Source: G965212025 sp965215765 (GTDB lineage Bacteria; Pseudomonadota; Gammaproteobacteria; Poriferisulfidales; Oxydemutatoraceae). Taken from it: a DNA stretch of 64,000 nucleotides. Numbering within the stretch: the first letter of the stretch is position 1; every line of letters starts with the position of its first letter. This document shows, one piece after another, positions 25,738-34,130 of this stretch. The notes under the pieces were generated by a model. That model ran no database searches. It worked only from the letters and a program-made list of their open reading frames with translations, and had not been told where the DNA came from. The translations under genes and the position numbers were made by a program. The stretch spans positions 1,054,001-1,118,000 of the forward strand of contig OZ244118.1 in NCBI GenBank assembly GCA_965215765.1, given 5' to 3'.

Positions 25738-26685
25738 TTACTTGTTATTCTCTGCTGATTGTTGAGCATATTTCATTATGCCAGCCTCGTGAAGTTTTTT
25801 ACCGATTCTCTTTATCTGAATTTTATTAGCCAACCACCAAATCATTAATGAAAAAACTACACAAATGTAAGCAACAACATACTCCAACATCATTAGACTG
25901 TAAACAGATTTAAGAATATTGACAAAAGATAGAAAATACAGAGATTTTATAATCCGAGCGCTTTTTTTGATGTCGTCTATTTCCGAGAAAAAGGTCAATT
26001 GCTCGTTAGTCATTTCGTCTAGATTAAGCCCTATTGATTTAACCCAATTAGACGTGTTTCTTGATAACTTTGGTCGCGCTATAACTTTTCGTGCATTAAC
26101 GATAACTGTACTGTAAGCTTCATCTAGAGCTTTTTGTGTTTTTGAAAAATACTTCATTGGCATTCTAAAACAATGAATGATAAAATTACCGTGTGATCTT
26201 TCAAAAGCCAGAATAGAACCTGCCACATATTTTATATCTTCAGCTTCTTTACTACCTATTCCTTTTTCAAAAATTGCCACAACGGTAATTTTAATCTTAT
26301 CTTCATTCCATTCTAATTCCCGGAAATATGCATTGGCTGTTTCTCTAAAAATTTCGTCATTGCTTGCGTTTGGGCGAAAAAGCTTTGAATGTCTATAACA
26401 CATAAATAATTTTTTCGCTTTAGACTTCTCACTTCCCATAAAATAGCTAAGTGTCCATAAAATTGCATAAATACAGATGATTGTTATAATGTTCTTTGGA
26501 TGAACTTCCCACATACTATAAAAGCCACCCGCAACAAGCCCAATCCATACGAGCTTTATAGTAATAACGGCTATTGGTCTATTAAAAATATTTTGTTGTT
26601 CGATAACCGCCTTACTTTGTGCGCTGGCTGACCATTGAAAAACAATGAAGCCAAGAATTGTTAAAATTATTCCAAGTATTATCAT
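25738..26685 (-). CDS. Hypothetical membrane protein, 315 residues
   Basis: Not recognised. Two N-terminal hydrophobic segments (about 2-19 and 40-60) plus a third (about 65-82) are followed by a soluble domain of about 150 residues (WNEDKIKITVVAIFEKGIGS, KYVAGSILAFERSHGNFIIH) and two C-terminal segments (about 255-295). The arrangement recalls two-pair membrane effectors but no S-4TM landmarks are seen. AT-rich like the rest of the island. Confidence 0.6.
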   Translation of the reverse strand: MIILGIILTILGFIVFQWSASAQSKAVIEQQNIFNRPIAVITIKLVWIGLVAGGFYSMWEVHPKNIITIICIYAILWTLSYFMGSEKSKAKKLFMCYRHSKLFRPNASNDEIFRETANAYFRELEWNEDKIKITVVAIFEKGIGSKEAEDIKYVAGSILAFERSHGNFIIHCFRMPMKYFSKTQKALDEAYSTVIVNARKVIARPKLSRNTSNWVKSIGLNLDEMTNEQLTFFSEIDDIKKSARIIKSLYFLSFVNILKSVYSLMMLEYVVAYICVVFSLMIWWLANKIQIKRIGKKLHEAGIMKYAQQSAENNK

Positions 26686-26874
26686 AATTTAATTATTATA
26701 TTTATTATCCGAGTCTCAACGTATAATTTTTTCTCCTTCTGTCTTCAGGCCAAACCGACAACTATCACCGTTGTACATGGTGATATATTTTGTTTCGGTT
26801 CGCTGTGGTTGAGTGGAGGCGAGGCGATCACACCGTAGGTGCGTAAAACTTTCCTAAACGCTGAAATTTTAGAA

Positions 26875-26966
26875 TGGCGGAGAGAGAGGGATTCGAACCC
26901 TCGATACGGAATTCCCCGTATACACGCTTTCCAGGCGTGCGCCTTAAACCACTCGGCCATCTCTCC
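26875..26966 (-). tRNA. tRNA-Ser (GGA)
   Basis: On the minus strand the sequence begins GGAGAGATGGCCGAGTGG and ends GTTCGAATCCCTCTCTCTCC-GCCA. It has a long variable arm (TATACGGGGAATTCCGTA), as expected for serine. The anticodon loop CTGGAAA gives GGA. CCA is encoded. It marks the boundary between the accessory island and the core genes; tRNA genes are common integration sites, but no integrase is seen here. Confidence 0.95.
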
Positions 26967-27159
26967 GTAACCTTTCAAACATTCGCTTGTCTCAACCGGT
27001 GCATCATGCAACTGCAATCTCGCCGTTTGGGGGACGGGATCTGGGTCAGAAGCCGCCGCCATTGTAGCAATCTGCTGGAGCATTCTTCAAGCATTGTCAC
27101 GATTTTGTGTCGCTTCGACCCGCAGGCGATGCGGTGTGTGCCTGACGTCTCCATGTCAC

Positions 27160-28170
27160 TGTCGAAGATTTCAGCCTTCTGGTCATCTCGTCATTCGGTG
27201 TTCCAGCCTTCCGGTGTTCCAGCTTCCAGCCTTCTGGTCATCCGACCTTCCAACCTTTCAGCGGTACGGTCATCTCGTCATCCGGTGCTTCAGCCTTCCG
27301 GTGTTTCAGCCTTCCGGTCATCTCGTCATTCGGTGCTTCAGCCTTCTGGTCATCTCGTCATCCGGTGTTTCAGCCTTCCGGTGTTTCAGCCATCCGGTGC
27401 TTCAGCCTTCCGGTGTTTCAGCCATCCGGTGTTCCGGCCTTCGGTGTTTCAGCCATCAGACCTCTTGCCTTCCAGCCATCCGGCCTTTCAGCCTTCCGGT
27501 GTTCCAGCTTCCAGCCTTCTGGTCATTCGACCTTCCAACCTTTCAGCGGTACGGTCATCCGACTTACCGGCTTTCCAGCCTTCCGGCTTTCCAGCCATCC
27601 GGTCATCTCGTCATTCGGTGCTTCAGCCTTCCGGCTTTCCAGCCTTCCGGCTTTCCAGCCTTCCGGCTTTCCAGCCTTCCGGCTTTCCAGCCTTCCGGCT
27701 TTCCAGCCATCCGGTCATCTCGTCATTCGGTGCTTCAGCCTTCCGGTGTTTCAGCGTTTCGGTCATCCGATGCTTCAGCCTTCCGGTCATCTCGTCATCC
27801 GGTGCTTCAGCCTTCCGGTGCTTCAGCCTTCCGGTGTTTCAGCGTTTTGGTCATCCGGCTTTCAGGTGTCTCGGTCATCTCGTCATTCGGTGCTTCAGCC
27901 TTCCGGTCATCTCGTCATTCGGTGCTTCAGCCTTCTGGTGTTTCAGCCATCCGGTGTTCCGGCCTTCGGTGTTTCAGCCATCAGACCTCTTGCCTTCCAG
28001 CCATCCGGCCTTTCAGCCTTCCGGTGTTCCAGCTTCCAGCCACTCGCCGTTTCAGCCTTCTGGCTCCCAGCCTCCCGCCGTTTCAGCCATCCGGGCTCCC
28101 AGCCTTCCGGTAATCCGACCTTCAGGCTCTCCGGCGTCTCAGCCTTTCAGCCATCCGACCTTCCATCGCA
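27160..28170. repeat. Satellite of 16-bp units (about 1 kb)
   Basis: The region is built of 16-bp units of the type TTCAGCCTTCCGGTGT, with variants TTCCAGCCTTCCGGCT and TCTCGTCATTCGGTGC, about 60 in a row. Because 16 is one more than a multiple of three, all three plus-strand frames stay open and yield LQPSG/VSAFR-type repeats. These are not real proteins. Longer internal duplications exist (27412-27540 resembles 27930-28050; 27220-27275 resembles 27506-27560). It fills the space between tRNA-Ser and tolQ. Confidence 0.9.
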
Positions 28171-28287
28171 CTTTGCCGGTTTGGCTCGTTTTCCCCACCC
28201 CGAAAGTGCTTCTTGTTTCGGCTCGCTCGTGTTTTTTATCCGGAGCTTAAGCTAGACTGCACATCTCAAGTTCATGAGCCCCACGAT

Positions 28288-29094
28288 ATGACAATTTACG
28301 GTTTGGTTGCCGAGTCCGGGACGGTAGTGCAGTTTGTGTTGCTGATCCTGTTGCTTGCTTCGGTTTTAAGCTGGGCGTGCATTTTTGAGAAATGGCGGGA
28401 GCTGAAGGTGGCTCGTGCGGAAGCGGATCAATTTGAGGGCAAGTTCTGGGGTGGGGCTAATCTGTTCAAGCTTCACAAGGACTACTCTGGTCGTGATGAC
28501 AATTCCGGAATGGGCGAGGTTTTTGTGTCTGGCTTTTCGGAGTTTCAGCGTTTGCGCAAAAAGGGTGCGTTTGCCGAGAAAGTCCTGAGTGATGGGGTTG
28601 CGCGTGCCATGAGGGTGGCTGTTTCGCGCCTTGAGGAGCAGTTGGAAAAGCGTTTGAACTTCCTTGCGACCGTGGGTTCTGTGTCTCCATACGTGGGTTT
28701 GTTTGGGACAGTGTGGGGCATCATGCATGCTTTCATTGCGTTGAGCGACGTGCATCAGGCGACTTTGGCACTCGTGGCGCCAGGCATTGCGGAGGCTTTG
28801 GTGGCGACTGCCATGGGGCTTGTTGCAGCCATTCCGGCTGTCATTGCGTATAACCGTTACCGTGAAGCGACCGAGCGGCTGGTTGCTCGCTATGGCAACT
28901 TTGTTGAGGAATTTTTCGGGATTCTCAGCGCGCAGACGTACTCGAAGGGTCAGGCAGACGAAACTAGAGCGCAGACGTACTCGAAGGGTCAGGCAGACGA
29001 AACTAGAGCGCAGACGTACTCGAAGGGTCAGGCAGACGAAACTAGAGCGCAGGCGTACTCGAAGGGTCAGGCAGACGAAACTGTAGGTAGTTGA
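28288..29094 (+). CDS. tolQ: TolQ, inner-membrane proton channel subunit, with repeated C-terminus
   Basis: 268 residues from ATG 28288. An in-frame start at 28213 lies in the satellite flank and is less likely. Three membrane helices are at about 12-32, 130-152 and 166-188, with the family motifs FLATVGSVSPYVGLFGTVWG and GIAEALVATAMGLVAAIPAV. TolQ forms the proton-driven motor of the Tol-Pal system with TolR and energises TolA. The C-terminus is unusual: a 13-residue unit AQTYSKGQADETR occurs four times (39-bp repeats), adding about 39 residues to the usual end. Neighbours tolR and tolA follow closely. Confidence 0.93.
   Translation: MTIYGLVAESGTVVQFVLLILLLASVLSWACIFEKWRELKVARAEADQFEGKFWGGANLFKLHKDYSGRDDNSGMGEVFVSGFSEFQRLRKKGAFAEKVLSDGVARAMRVAVSRLEEQLEKRLNFLATVGSVSPYVGLFGTVWGIMHAFIALSDVHQATLALVAPGIAEALVATAMGLVAAIPAVIAYNRYREATERLVARYGNFVEEFFGILSAQTYSKGQADETRAQTYSKGQADETRAQTYSKGQADETRAQAYSKGQADETVGS
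28930..29085 (+). repeat. 39-bp tandem repeat in tolQ (four units)
   Basis: Units start at 28930, 28969, 29008 and 29047 (gcgcagacgtactcgaaggg then tcaggcagacgaaactaga). They are identical except one base in the fourth and the final codons. Frame is preserved. Confidence 0.95.
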
Positions 29095-29097
29095 ACA

Positions 29098-29559
29098 ATG
29101 CATGGTGTGCGAAGACGCCCTCTGATTTCGGAAATCAATGTTGTGCCCTACATCGATGTCATGTTGGTGTTGTTGATTATTTTCATGGTTACGGTTCCTT
29201 TGATTCAGCAGGGGGTGGAAATCAGTTTGCCTGAGGTAGACGGGAAGCCGGTCAGTGGCGAGGATGGTGCGCCGCTTGCCGATCCTTTGATTGTGACGGT
29301 GGAGCGTGACGGGAAGATGTGGGTCAATCGTCAGGGTTTTGGGGAAGTGGGTATGAGCTTGCAGGAGGTTACGGAAGTTTTGCAGCAGTTGTTGCCGGAA
29401 AATCGTTACGAGGTTTTTTTGCGTGCGGATGATCACGCGAGATATGGTGATGTGGTGAAGGTTCTGGTCGCCGTTCAGGAGCTCTTTCCTGAAGGTGAGT
29501 CAGGAGGGCGAACTGTTGGCTTGATCACGGCTCCGATTCCTGATGAGAAAAACTTCTGA
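29098..29559 (+). CDS. tolR: TolR, ExbD/TolR family
   Basis: 153 residues. A single N-terminal membrane helix (about 18-38) contains the proton-conducting Asp in VVPYIDVMLVLLIIFMV. The periplasmic domain follows (VEISLPEVDGKPV to the amphipathic C-terminal helix). It works with TolQ as the stator/channel. It begins 3 bp after the tolQ stop, and its last 17 bases overlap tolA. Confidence 0.93.
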   Translation: MHGVRRRPLISEINVVPYIDVMLVLLIIFMVTVPLIQQGVEISLPEVDGKPVSGEDGAPLADPLIVTVERDGKMWVNRQGFGEVGMSLQEVTEVLQQLLPENRYEVFLRADDHARYGDVVKVLVAVQELFPEGESGGRTVGLITAPIPDEKNF

Positions 29560-30640
29560 AGTGAACCCGGCAAGGTCTCGGGGTGAAAAGGCGCGGAAAG
29601 ACAGGTTTTTATTTCCTTTTGTTCTTTTTGTATCCCTCGCACTGCATGCCTTGGTTTTCTTTGCGCTTGGTATCGTGATCGCAGCCCCGAGGACAGGCAC
29701 CACTCCGGCTCGTGTTTCTTTGGAGAGGGTCGTTCACGCCAAGGCGGTCAGTGCGGCACAAGTCGAGCGTTGGGTTGAGCAGAAGGAAGAAAAAAAACGC
29801 ATCTTGCAGGAGCAAAAATTGGCTGAACAAAGAGAAAAAGAACGGCTTCAGCGTGAGAAGTTGGAGGCACGGGAAGCTGAGCGTGCGAGAAAGCGTGAAG
29901 CAAAAAAGAAGGCGCAGGCCTTAGTGCAAAAGAGGGAGGCGGCGGCGCGTAAGAAGGCTGAGGAAGCCAAGGCGGCGGCGGAGGCGCGCAAGAAGGCTGA
30001 GGAAGCCAAGGCGGCGGCGAAGGCGCGCAAGAAGGCCGAGGAGGCCAAGGCGGCGGCAGAGGTGCGCAAGAAGGCCGAGGAGGCCAAGGCGGCGGCAGAG
30101 GCGCGCAAGAAGGCTGAGGAAGCCAAGGCGGCGGCAGAGGCGCGCAAGAAGGCTGAGGAAGCCAAGGCGGCGGCAGAGGCACGTAAGAAGGCTGAGGAAG
30201 CCAAGGCGGCGGCAGAGGCACGCAAGAAGGTCGAGGAGGCCAAGGCGGCGGCAGCGGCGCGTAGAAAGGTCGAGGAGGCCAAGGCGGCGGCAGCGGCAAA
30301 AGCAAAAGCTGAAGAGGATGCGCGGCTTCGTGCGGAAGCCGCGGAGCGTCGCAGTCGGGAACTGGTTTTGCTGGTCAACAAATATATACGTGATATCCAG
30401 AACAAGGTTCGGTCGGTGTGGACTGTTCCGCCAGGTGGTATTGGTGAAGGTAATTGCACCATTCGCTTCCAGCAGGACAGAAGCGGATTCGTCAGGAGCG
30501 TGAAGATTCAGTCCTGCGATGGCAACCAGTTGTATCGTCAATCTCTCGAAGATGCTGTGTTGAAAGCGGCACCTTTGCCATTGCCGGGTGATGAGGAGAT
30601 ATTTGATGAGGAGGTCGAGATCACATTCTGGCCTCAGTGA
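29543..30640 (+). CDS. tolA: TolA, periplasm-spanning energy transducer
   Basis: 365 residues from ATG 29543, inside the tolR end. Membrane helix at about 22-46 (FPFVLFVSLALHALVFFALG), then a long charged helix. Its middle (about 135-250) is nine 13-residue units of the type ARKKAEEAKAAAE (39-bp repeats). The C-terminal domain (NKYIRDIQNKVRSVWTVPPG, GNCTIRFQQDRSGFV) with two cysteines binds TolB/Pal and is also the usual entry site for colicins and phages. Complete. Proline-rich antisense ORFs here are shadows of the repeat. Confidence 0.93.
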   Translation: MRKTSEVNPARSRGEKARKDRFLFPFVLFVSLALHALVFFALGIVIAAPRTGTTPARVSLERVVHAKAVSAAQVERWVEQKEEKKRILQEQKLAEQREKERLQREKLEAREAERARKREAKKKAQALVQKREAAARKKAEEAKAAAEARKKAEEAKAAAKARKKAEEAKAAAEVRKKAEEAKAAAEARKKAEEAKAAAEARKKAEEAKAAAEARKKAEEAKAAAEARKKVEEAKAAAAARRKVEEAKAAAAAKAKAEEDARLRAEAAERRSRELVLLVNKYIRDIQNKVRSVWTVPPGGIGEGNCTIRFQQDRSGFVRSVKIQSCDGNQLYRQSLEDAVLKAAPLPLPGDEEIFDEEVEITFWPQ

Positions 30641-30689
30641 GGCTGGGTGCTGTTTTGGGTTCTAGCAAGAGTTTTCGCCAGGGGTTCAA

Positions 30690-32039
30690 ATGAATTTCAG
30701 AAATAATATTTTTTTCGCGTTCAGAGGTTGCAGGTTCCTGTTTCTCTTTTTGCTTTCGTGGTTTCTTCTGTTTTTCATGCCTTCGTCTTTGGCGGTGCTC
30801 AAGGTTGATGTTCGGGAGGGGCAGCGAGGCAGGATTCCCATCGTCATCTTGCCTTTTCCCGGGGAAGAGGGGGAGGCAAGAAGTTACAGCGGGATTATTG
30901 CTTCTGATCTGGAACTTACGGGCCAGTTTGCGGTGCGTGGACTGGGTGACCTGAGTCTGGTCGTGCCGGTGGGACAGGGAAAAACGGATTATGCTGTTTG
31001 GCGCAAACGGGGGATCGAGAAGTTTGTGACGGGTGAGGTGATATATAGCCCGGTGACCAAGTTGCCGGAGTTGCGTTTTGAGTTACATGACCCGATCAGG
31101 GGGCAGCGTGTGTTTGCCAAGTCGTTCAGCATTCGTTCTCTTCCGGAACATCTGAGCCATGTCAGTCGCTTGGCGCATACGGCCAGCAACGCGCTGTACA
31201 AAAGCTTGACTGGTATGCCTGGCATTTTTACTTCGAAGCTGGTTTTTGTCAGTTCGGAGAAAACCGGTGTGAAGAGTCGTATCTACCGTCTTTGCCTCAG
31301 TGACATTGATGGTCAAAACACCTTTGTTTTGTTTCAGTCGAAAGCGTTGCTCATGTCTCCTGTCTGGTCGCCAAGCGGGAAGGAAGTTGCCTTTGTGTCT
31401 TTTGCCGGTGGTCAGCCGGAGTTGCTCATCAAGCCTTTGAATCGGCGCCCGGTCAGAACCTTGGGGCCTTCGACCGGAGCAGCCTTTTCCCCTGCTTGGT
31501 CGCCCGATGGTCGCTACCTGGCTTATACTGGTTTGCGGAATGGAAACTCAGAGATCTACGTTCTGGATTTGTTGACGAAAAAGGTGCAGCGGGTTACCAA
31601 GAATCTCGCAATAGACACGGAACCGGCGTGGGCACCGGATGGCACACTTTATTTCACTTCGGATCGCAGTGGTGCCCCGCAGTTGTACCACAGTGCTTGG
31701 GTGAATCCGAACCCGCAACGGGTGACTTTTTCGGGTTCGTACAACTCGGATGCGGCAGTCTCTCCTGATGGATCCCGTTTGGCTTTTCTGAGTGTTCGTG
31801 GCGGGAAGTATTCCATTGTGCTCAGGTCTCTGGGCGAGGAGTCGGAGATTGTTTTAAGCACTGGACGCCGTGACGAAAGCCCGCGCTTTCTCGGCAATGG
31901 TTTTTTGCTTGGCTTTCTCACGAGTAATGGATCGGAGAGTGTTTTGGGTATCGCAACTGTGGATGGTCTTTTCGGCAGGCAGGTCAAGTTGCAAAGAAGT
32001 CATGTCCGGGCGATTTCGTGGTCTCCTTTAAGACAATGA
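30690..32039 (+). CDS. tolB: TolB, periplasmic beta-propeller
   Basis: 449 residues. Signal peptide with a strongly hydrophobic core (FLFLFLLSWFLLFFMPSSLA, cleavage near residue 35), then the N-terminal alpha/beta domain (IPIVILPFPGEEG) and six propeller blades marked by SPVWSPSGKEVAFVS, SPAWSPDGRYLAYT, EPAWAPDGTLYFTS and DAAVSPDGSRLAFL. The C-terminus VRAISWSPLRQ is as usual. TolB normally links TolA to the lipoprotein Pal. No pal gene follows here; instead three copies of the tolB 3' end lead into cpoB. Confidence 0.94.
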   Translation: MNFRNNIFFAFRGCRFLFLFLLSWFLLFFMPSSLAVLKVDVREGQRGRIPIVILPFPGEEGEARSYSGIIASDLELTGQFAVRGLGDLSLVVPVGQGKTDYAVWRKRGIEKFVTGEVIYSPVTKLPELRFELHDPIRGQRVFAKSFSIRSLPEHLSHVSRLAHTASNALYKSLTGMPGIFTSKLVFVSSEKTGVKSRIYRLCLSDIDGQNTFVLFQSKALLMSPVWSPSGKEVAFVSFAGGQPELLIKPLNRRPVRTLGPSTGAAFSPAWSPDGRYLAYTGLRNGNSEIYVLDLLTKKVQRVTKNLAIDTEPAWAPDGTLYFTSDRSGAPQLYHSAWVNPNPQRVTFSGSYNSDAAVSPDGSRLAFLSVRGGKYSIVLRSLGEESEIVLSTGRRDESPRFLGNGFLLGFLTSNGSESVLGIATVDGLFGRQVKLQRSHVRAISWSPLRQ

Positions 32040-32441
32040 CTGCTGGTTTTCTCACGAGTAATGGATCGGAGAGTGCTTTGGGTGTCGCGACTGTGGATGG
32101 TTTTTTTTGGCAGGCAGGTCAAGTTGCAAAGAAGTCATGTCCGGGCGATTTCGTGGTCTCCTTAAGACAATGATTGCCGGCTTTTTCACGAGTAATGGCT
32201 CGGAGAGGGCTTTGGGTGTCGCGACTGTGGATGGTCTTTTTTGGCAGGCAGGTCAAGTTGCAAAGAAGTCATGTCCGGGCGATTTCGTGGTCTCCTTAAG
32301 ACAATGATTGCCGGCTTTTTCACGAGTAATGGCTCGGAGAGTGTTTTGGGTATCGCAACTGTTGATGGTCTTTTTTGGCAGGCAGGTCAAGTTGCAAAGA
32401 AGTCATGTCCGGGCGATTTCGTGGTCTCCTTAAGACAGTGA
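32036..32441 (+). repeat. Three tandem 134-bp copies of the tolB 3' end forming chained mini-ORFs
   Basis: Each unit repeats tolB 31906-32039. A two-base change in the T run (ttttttgg for ttttcgg) and one T lost before aagac put each unit into a new frame. Mini-ORFs of 45 codons run 32036-32173, 32170-32307 and 32304-32441 (M-T/I-AG-F-F/L-TSNGSE, then DFVVSLRQ). Each starts inside the previous stop (ATGA), the first inside the tolB stop and the last stop inside the cpoB start (GTGA). No function is known for the peptides. The arrangement would let ribosomes pass from tolB to cpoB. Confidence 0.9.
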
Positions 32442-33391
32442 TTGCCGGCTTGCCTTCGCTTTTTTCGCTTCGGCCTGGTGTTCCGGGGTATTTAAGGCGG
32501 GCAGCCTTTGGTTCTGTTTTTGCCCTGTGCTCCTGTGCTCTGCAGGCGCAAAATCAAGATGCTGGGGAAGTGCCTCCGTCCGGGGGGCAGCAGGTGCAGG
32601 ATTTACAAGTCATTCTTTTGGAGCGTGTTGAAAGTCTGTATGGAGAGGTGCGAGCCTTGAGAGGGCAAAATGAAGTGCTTCGCGCCGAGTCGAAAGTGTT
32701 GCGTAGCCAGTTGGAACGCTTGAAACAAGAGGTGGCTGCGTTGGCGGAGAAGACGAAGAATTTTTCAGCGGTCGCGTCTTCTCCACGTCAAGTGGTGCTT
32801 CCCGAGTCATTTTCCGGGTCACTTCCTGAACCAGTGGGGCAGAGCACCGAGACTGGCAGCTTGATGCCGGGCGTTGTCCCGACTTCACCCAGGCGTCAGA
32901 CGGGTATTGCCCGTCTGGTTGTTGACAGCTCGCCACGCGCTTTGCCTGAAAGAGCATCGCCATATCCGGGCTCTGAGGAAGGGCAGGGAGCCGCTGGTTC
33001 ACAGAGCGACGATGACCGGGATTACTACTTGGCGCTTGCTCCGCTGGATAGTGGAGACCTCGTCTCCATGAGGCAGAAGCTCCAGGAATATGTGGACACG
33101 CATCGTGACGGTGCGCATTTGGCTTCTGCCTGGTACTGGATCGGCGAGAGTTGGTACGAGCAGGGAGAACACAAAAAAGCGCGACTGGTGTTTGAACAGT
33201 TTCTCCGGGATTATCCGCAACACGAGAGTTATCACGACGTGCGCTTTAAGCTTGCCGAGATCTATCACGCACAGGGTGAGGTTCGGCAGGCGAAAATGTT
33301 TCTTGAGGCGCTTTCGGGTGTCTCGGACGAGCGGATCAGTGCGGCTGCCAAGCGTCGCCTGAAAATGCTCAGTTCCAACGCGCAGCAGTGA
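32438..33391 (+). CDS. cpoB: CpoB/YbgF, Tol-associated coordinator of outer-membrane constriction
   Basis: 317 residues from GTG 32438. The longer frame from 32375 is the tolB-derived repeat and is rejected. Signal peptide (RAAFGSVFALCSCALQAQ). An N-terminal coiled-coil trimerisation helix follows (VQDLQVILLERVESLYGEVR to LKQEVAALAEK), then a long variable linker, and C-terminal TPR repeats (AWYWIGESWYEQGEHKKARL, KLAEIYHAQGEVRQAKMFLE). CpoB binds TolA and PBP1b and couples peptidoglycan synthesis to outer-membrane constriction. It is separated from tolB only by the mini-ORF chain. Confidence 0.9.
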   Translation: MIAGLPSLFSLRPGVPGYLRRAAFGSVFALCSCALQAQNQDAGEVPPSGGQQVQDLQVILLERVESLYGEVRALRGQNEVLRAESKVLRSQLERLKQEVAALAEKTKNFSAVASSPRQVVLPESFSGSLPEPVGQSTETGSLMPGVVPTSPRRQTGIARLVVDSSPRALPERASPYPGSEEGQGAAGSQSDDDRDYYLALAPLDSGDLVSMRQKLQEYVDTHRDGAHLASAWYWIGESWYEQGEHKKARLVFEQFLRDYPQHESYHDVRFKLAEIYHAQGEVRQAKMFLEALSGVSDERISAAAKRRLKMLSSNAQQ

Positions 33392-34078
33392 GTGCCTGAG
33401 CCGCTTCTTTCGCCGCACCCGGTTCTTTCGCCGCACCTGGTTCTTGATGATTTGCGGGTGAGTGAAATATTTTTTTCCATCCAGGGGGAGTCTTTGACGG
33501 CGGGTGTGCCAACTGTGTTCGTGCGTCTTGTTGGTTGTCCTTTGCGTTGTTCTTATTGCGATACGGAATATGCCTTTCATGGTGGGCAGCGGATGGGAAT
33601 GGAAAAAGTGCTTCGTTCTGTCAGCGATTACCCGACCCGTTTTGTGACCGTCACGGGGGGTGAGCCATTGGCGCAGAAGGCCTGTTTGCCCTTGCTGACA
33701 CGGTTGTGTGACAGTGGTCATCATGTGTCGCTGGAAACCTGTGGTGCTTTAGAGCTGAGTGGTGTTGATCTCAGAACCACTATTGTTATGGATGTCAAGA
33801 CTCCGGGTTCTCGTGAAGCGGAGAAGAATGATTTTTCAAATCTTGGTTGCCTGAAGAAAAGCGATCAGGTCAAGTTTGTGATTTGTGACCGCAATGACTA
33901 TGAGTGGTCCAGGCAGCAATTGGCGAAATGGGATTTTCCTTGCCAGGTTCTTTTTTCTCCGGCGTGGGGATGCCAGTCGCCGGCTGAGCTTGCCGAGTGG
34001 ATCATGGCAGACGGCCTTGATGTGCGTCTTCAACTGCAAATCCACAAAATTCTGTGGGGAGATATACCGGGCAGATGA
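33392..34078 (+). CDS. queE: QueE, 7-carboxy-7-deazaguanine synthase (radical SAM)
   Basis: 228 residues from GTG 33392, directly after the cpoB stop. FFSIQGESLTAGVPTVFVRL and the radical-SAM cluster motif GCPLRCSYCDTEYAF (C-x3-C-x2-C, about residues 48-62) are intact, followed by VTVTGGEPLAQ and the strand VMDVKTPGS. It makes 7-carboxy-7-deazaguanine from the QueD product in queuosine synthesis. QueC follows downstream. The GTG at 33392 gives about 20 extra proline-rich residues, and a start further in is possible. Confidence 0.92.
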   Translation: MPEPLLSPHPVLSPHLVLDDLRVSEIFFSIQGESLTAGVPTVFVRLVGCPLRCSYCDTEYAFHGGQRMGMEKVLRSVSDYPTRFVTVTGGEPLAQKACLPLLTRLCDSGHHVSLETCGALELSGVDLRTTIVMDVKTPGSREAEKNDFSNLGCLKKSDQVKFVICDRNDYEWSRQQLAKWDFPCQVLFSPAWGCQSPAELAEWIMADGLDVRLQLQIHKILWGDIPGR

Positions 34079-34130
34079 CTTCGCTTGGTCGTCTTTAGCG
34101 AATCCCTCCTTTTCCCGTAATTTTCTTTTT

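Noticed and set aside
1..26700. Insertion sequences as the cause of the rearrangements
   Set aside because: No transposase gene or terminal inverted repeats with target duplications could be found in the island.
27160..28170. CRISPR array
   Set aside because: Units of 16 bp follow each other directly with no unique spacers, and no cas gene is near.
26874..28255. Three long overlapping plus-strand ORFs (458, 339 and 296 codons) in the satellite
   Set aside because: They exist only because a 16-bp unit without stop codons is repeated; all three frames give the same serine/proline/phenylalanine pattern and the first ORF starts inside tRNA-Ser.
29748..30541. Antisense proline- and alanine-rich ORFs of about 200 codons in tolA
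   Set aside because: They are mirror images of the 39-bp tolA repeat and have no start signals or family features.
32107..32441. 66-codon ORFs starting MAGRSSCKEV in the tolB repeats
   Set aside because: These are longer readings that start in the previous unit; the shorter 45-codon frames beginning at the ATGA overlaps are better placed.
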